The position numbers and the translations under genes are program-made. The notes beneath the pieces are model-generated. The model was given only the letters and a program-made list of their open reading frames with translations, was not told the origin of the DNA and ran no database searches. DNA of 14,357 nt from JBEKHI01 sp050012355 (GTDB taxonomy: Bacteria; Actinomycetota; Actinomycetes; Streptosporangiales; Streptosporangiaceae), in the NCBI GenBank assembly GCA_050012355.1, contig JBEKHI010000206.1, forward strand, positions 1-14,357. The letters are read 5' to 3'. Shown one piece after another: positions 12,995 to 14,357 of this stretch (the stretch's first letter is position 1; every line of letters starts with the position of its first letter).

Positions 12995-14068
12995 ATGGCC
13001 GAGTTCATTGGCGCTATAGGCACATCACACGCGCCGCCGATCTTCCTGGAGCCGCAATACTGGGTCGAGCACGCCGGCATTACGGACCGGAACAATCCCG
13101 AGCTGATCTCGCCCAGGACGGGGAAGGTCACCCGCTACGAAGATCTCGTGACCGAGGTCGCGGCCGCGGATCCCGAGCGGCTCGCCAACCTGAGTGACGA
13201 GGTGTTCCAGCAGAATTACGCGCGGATGGAGACGGCGACGGGGCGCCTGCGGGCGACGATCTCCGAGCTCGCGCCGGACACCGTCCTGGTCATCAGCGAT
13301 GACCAGGAAGAGATCTTTTTCGACGACAACATGCCCGTCTTCTCCGTGTACTGGGGCCCGAGCTGGAGCCTGGTCCCGTGGAAGTCGCCGCGGCCGTCGG
13401 CCAGCCCGCTGTTCACGAACTTCCAGAAGGGCTGGGGCGACAAGGAACTGGAAGTCCCGGTCGACGCGGAGGCGGGCGCGCATCTGATAGCGAGCCTTAC
13501 CGGGGACGATTTCGATGTCTCGCACTTCCGGTACCTGCGCGAGGAGTACGGGGGAACTGTCGGGCCGGCCGGTTACCTGGATAAGGCGCGCAGCCGGGCA
13601 CCGAAGCACCATGGGATCCCGCACGGCTTCGCGTACGTGGTCAAGGTGCTCATGAACAACGACCCCATTCCGATGGTGCCGGTGTTCATCAACACCTGCT
13701 ATCCGCCGAACCGCCCGACAGCCCGCCGCTGCTACGACTTCGGCATCGCCCTGCGGAAAGCGATCGGGACCCTTCCAGGAAACAAGCGCGTGCTCATTGT
13801 CGCGTCCGGCGGACTGAGCCATTTCGTGCTCGACGAGGAACTGGACCGGCTGCTGATCAAGGGCATGGAGAGCGACGACCGGGCGGTGCTCGAGTCGCTG
13901 CCCCGGCTGGACGCACCGACCGGCGAGATCAGGAACTGGGTCGCCGCGGCGGGAGCGTGCCGGGACCTGCGGTTCGAGCTGATCGACTACGTACCGACGC
14001 CGCGCACTGAGGCCGGAACCGGCGGCGGCTGGTGTTTCGCGTACTGGGACGCCCGGCGTCCGCGATGA
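12995..14068 (+). CDS. LigB-type (class III) extradiol ring-cleavage dioxygenase
   Basis: 357 aa. The class III extradiol fold is recognisable: IGTSHAPPIF with His12 as first iron ligand, VLVISDDQEEIFFDDNMPVF (97-116), IPHGFAYV (His210), VPVFINTCYPPNRPTARRCY (228-247), ASGGLSHFVLDEE with His276 matching the catalytic base His195 of LigB, and TGEIRNWVAAAGA with Glu311 matching iron ligand Glu242. By my alignment to Sphingobium LigB, the second iron ligand His61 (NDH motif) falls on Gln104 of DDQ here. Relatives with DDQ may be a distinct subfamily. AAGGAGG at 12979-12985 with 9-nt spacing fixes the start. It is probably co-transcribed with the gene upstream. Expected role: oxygen-dependent cleavage of a catecholic or protocatechuate-like ring. 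Confidence 0.87.
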   Translation: MAEFIGAIGTSHAPPIFLEPQYWVEHAGITDRNNPELISPRTGKVTRYEDLVTEVAAADPERLANLSDEVFQQNYARMETATGRLRATISELAPDTVLVISDDQEEIFFDDNMPVFSVYWGPSWSLVPWKSPRPSASPLFTNFQKGWGDKELEVPVDAEAGAHLIASLTGDDFDVSHFRYLREEYGGTVGPAGYLDKARSRAPKHHGIPHGFAYVVKVLMNNDPIPMVPVFINTCYPPNRPTARRCYDFGIALRKAIGTLPGNKRVLIVASGGLSHFVLDEELDRLLIKGMESDDRAVLESLPRLDAPTGEIRNWVAAAGACRDLRFELIDYVPTPRTEAGTGGGWCFAYWDARRPR

Positions 14069-14098
14069 TGAACGCGACCTCGACTCAAAATAGGGTGC

Positions 14099-14221
14099 GT
14101 TTACGGCGTGTTGCGGACCCTGTCAGTGATTTACTCCGCACCGGCAGGCTCGCGGATGGTTCGCGAATCGGACATCCGCGTCATCTCGCCCTGCTGTCGT
14201 GCCCGGTGATTATGGTTGGTG
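14099..14221. repeat. Second copy of intergenic motifs flanking the catabolic gene pair
   Basis: GTTTACGGCGTG (14099-14110) and TGATTATGGTTGGTG (14207-14221) repeat, in the same order and orientation, the motifs at 11802-11813 and 11873-11887. The inner spacing differs (108 versus 71 nt between motif starts). Together they bracket the decarboxylase-like and dioxygenase genes. They may be duplicated promoter or regulator sites, or remnants of a duplicated boundary. Confidence 0.5.
14151..14180. terminator. Hairpin between convergent genes, possible bidirectional terminator
   Basis: CGCGGATG (14151-14158) and CATCCGCG (14173-14180) form a perfect 8-bp stem with a 14-nt loop that itself contains TTCGCGAA. 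It lies after the dioxygenase stop and directly abuts the stop of the putative leftward gene at 14181. There is no T-tract, which is common for actinomycete terminators; an operator role is also possible. Confidence 0.45.
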
Positions 14222-14357
14222 CGACCTTACCCATGCTCTGACCGGAAAGTCCTTCCCTCAGCCGGTGCGCGGCAGCGGACCGATTCTGGGCGGTGCGACG
14301 CTGACCAGCAAAGAGCGCGGGCAGTGCCACACCGCCCAGCAACGGCACACCCAGGCC
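14181..14357 (-). CDS. Putative C-terminus of a membrane transport protein (partial)
   Basis: The leftward strand has an open frame from the right edge to TGA at 14181-14183, 58 codons. It begins with a hydrophobic stretch GLGVPLLGGVALPALFAGQR and then a charged, Arg-rich tail, as at the end of a last transmembrane helix of a transporter such as a major facilitator protein. The two other leftward frames stop sooner. The last 20 codons lose third-position GC bias and overlap the repeated motif at 14207-14221, so the true C-terminus may differ or be altered. The hairpin just after the stop supports a gene end here. The call is tentative since only the tail is visible. Confidence 0.4.
   Translation of the reverse strand, partial: GLGVPLLGGVALPALFAGQRRTAQNRSAAAHRLREGLSGQSMGKVAPTIITGHDSRAR

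Noticed and set aside
14032..14241. Rightward 69-codon open frame over the dioxygenase end and the spacer
   Set aside because: It starts inside the dioxygenase gene, spans the hairpin, has no ribosome binding site and no recognisable domain.
1..14357. tRNA, rRNA, CRISPR arrays, insertion sequences
   Set aside because: No cloverleaf-like segments, regularly spaced repeats, transposase frames or terminal inverted repeats were seen by eye.

Overview
The window reads as chromosomal DNA of a high-GC actinomycete. Coding frames are rich in G or C at third positions, genes overlap by 4 nt (ATGA, GTGA), GTG and TTG starts occur, and several genes look leaderless. The families present (PadR, several TetR, a PopR/ClgR-like regulator and a paralogous clpP pair) fit Streptomyces or a relative such as Streptosporangiales or Pseudonocardiales. 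I cannot name the genus.

Layout. (1) 1-166: 5' end of a secreted protein, reading leftward off the edge. It is divergent from a three-gene rightward operon: PadR repressor, small membrane protein, type I signal peptidase (327-1622). The 160-nt divergent spacer carries two long palindromes. (2) 1770-4591: a leftward two-gene operon, a FAD-dependent amine-oxidase-type enzyme followed by an APC amine/amino-acid permease, divergent from a TetR regulator (4670-5266). The shared promoter holds overlapping operator-like inverted repeats. (3) 5281-6787: a metallo-beta-lactamase-fold protein with a degenerate ferredoxin-like head, divergent from a second TetR regulator, again with a palindrome between them. 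(4) 6821-7171: a PopR/ClgR-like HTH regulator ending in Leu-Ala-Ala. (5) 7160-9330: a leftward ABC exporter (ATPase plus ABC-2 permease), divergent from an SPFH/band-7 membrane protein and a ribbon-helix-helix protein (9369-10468) across a perfect 18-bp palindrome. (6) 10465-11699: a leftward pair of overlapping clpP paralogues. The first keeps the Ser-His-Asp triad; the second has Ala at the catalytic serine position. A CTGCC-N3-GGCAG palindrome lies upstream of the pair and resembles the PopR operator known from Streptomyces. (7) 12065-14068: a dihydroxyphthalate-decarboxylase-like / periplasmic-binding-protein-fold protein and a LigB-type extradiol dioxygenase, probably an aromatic catabolic pair. 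The flanks share sequence motifs (11802-11887 and 14099-14221). (8) 14181-14357: probable C-terminus of a leftward membrane protein running off the edge.

How the parts may work together. Each catabolic or export unit sits next to its own divergent regulator or operator. The most coherent larger unit is 6821-11699: a PopR-like activator with a ClpP-type degron, an ABC exporter, an SPFH protein and an unequal ClpP pair preceded by a PopR-like box. I read this as a candidate conditional protein-quality-control locus. PopR control of clpP3-clpP4 is known in Streptomyces; membership of the SPFH and ABC genes is inference from position only.
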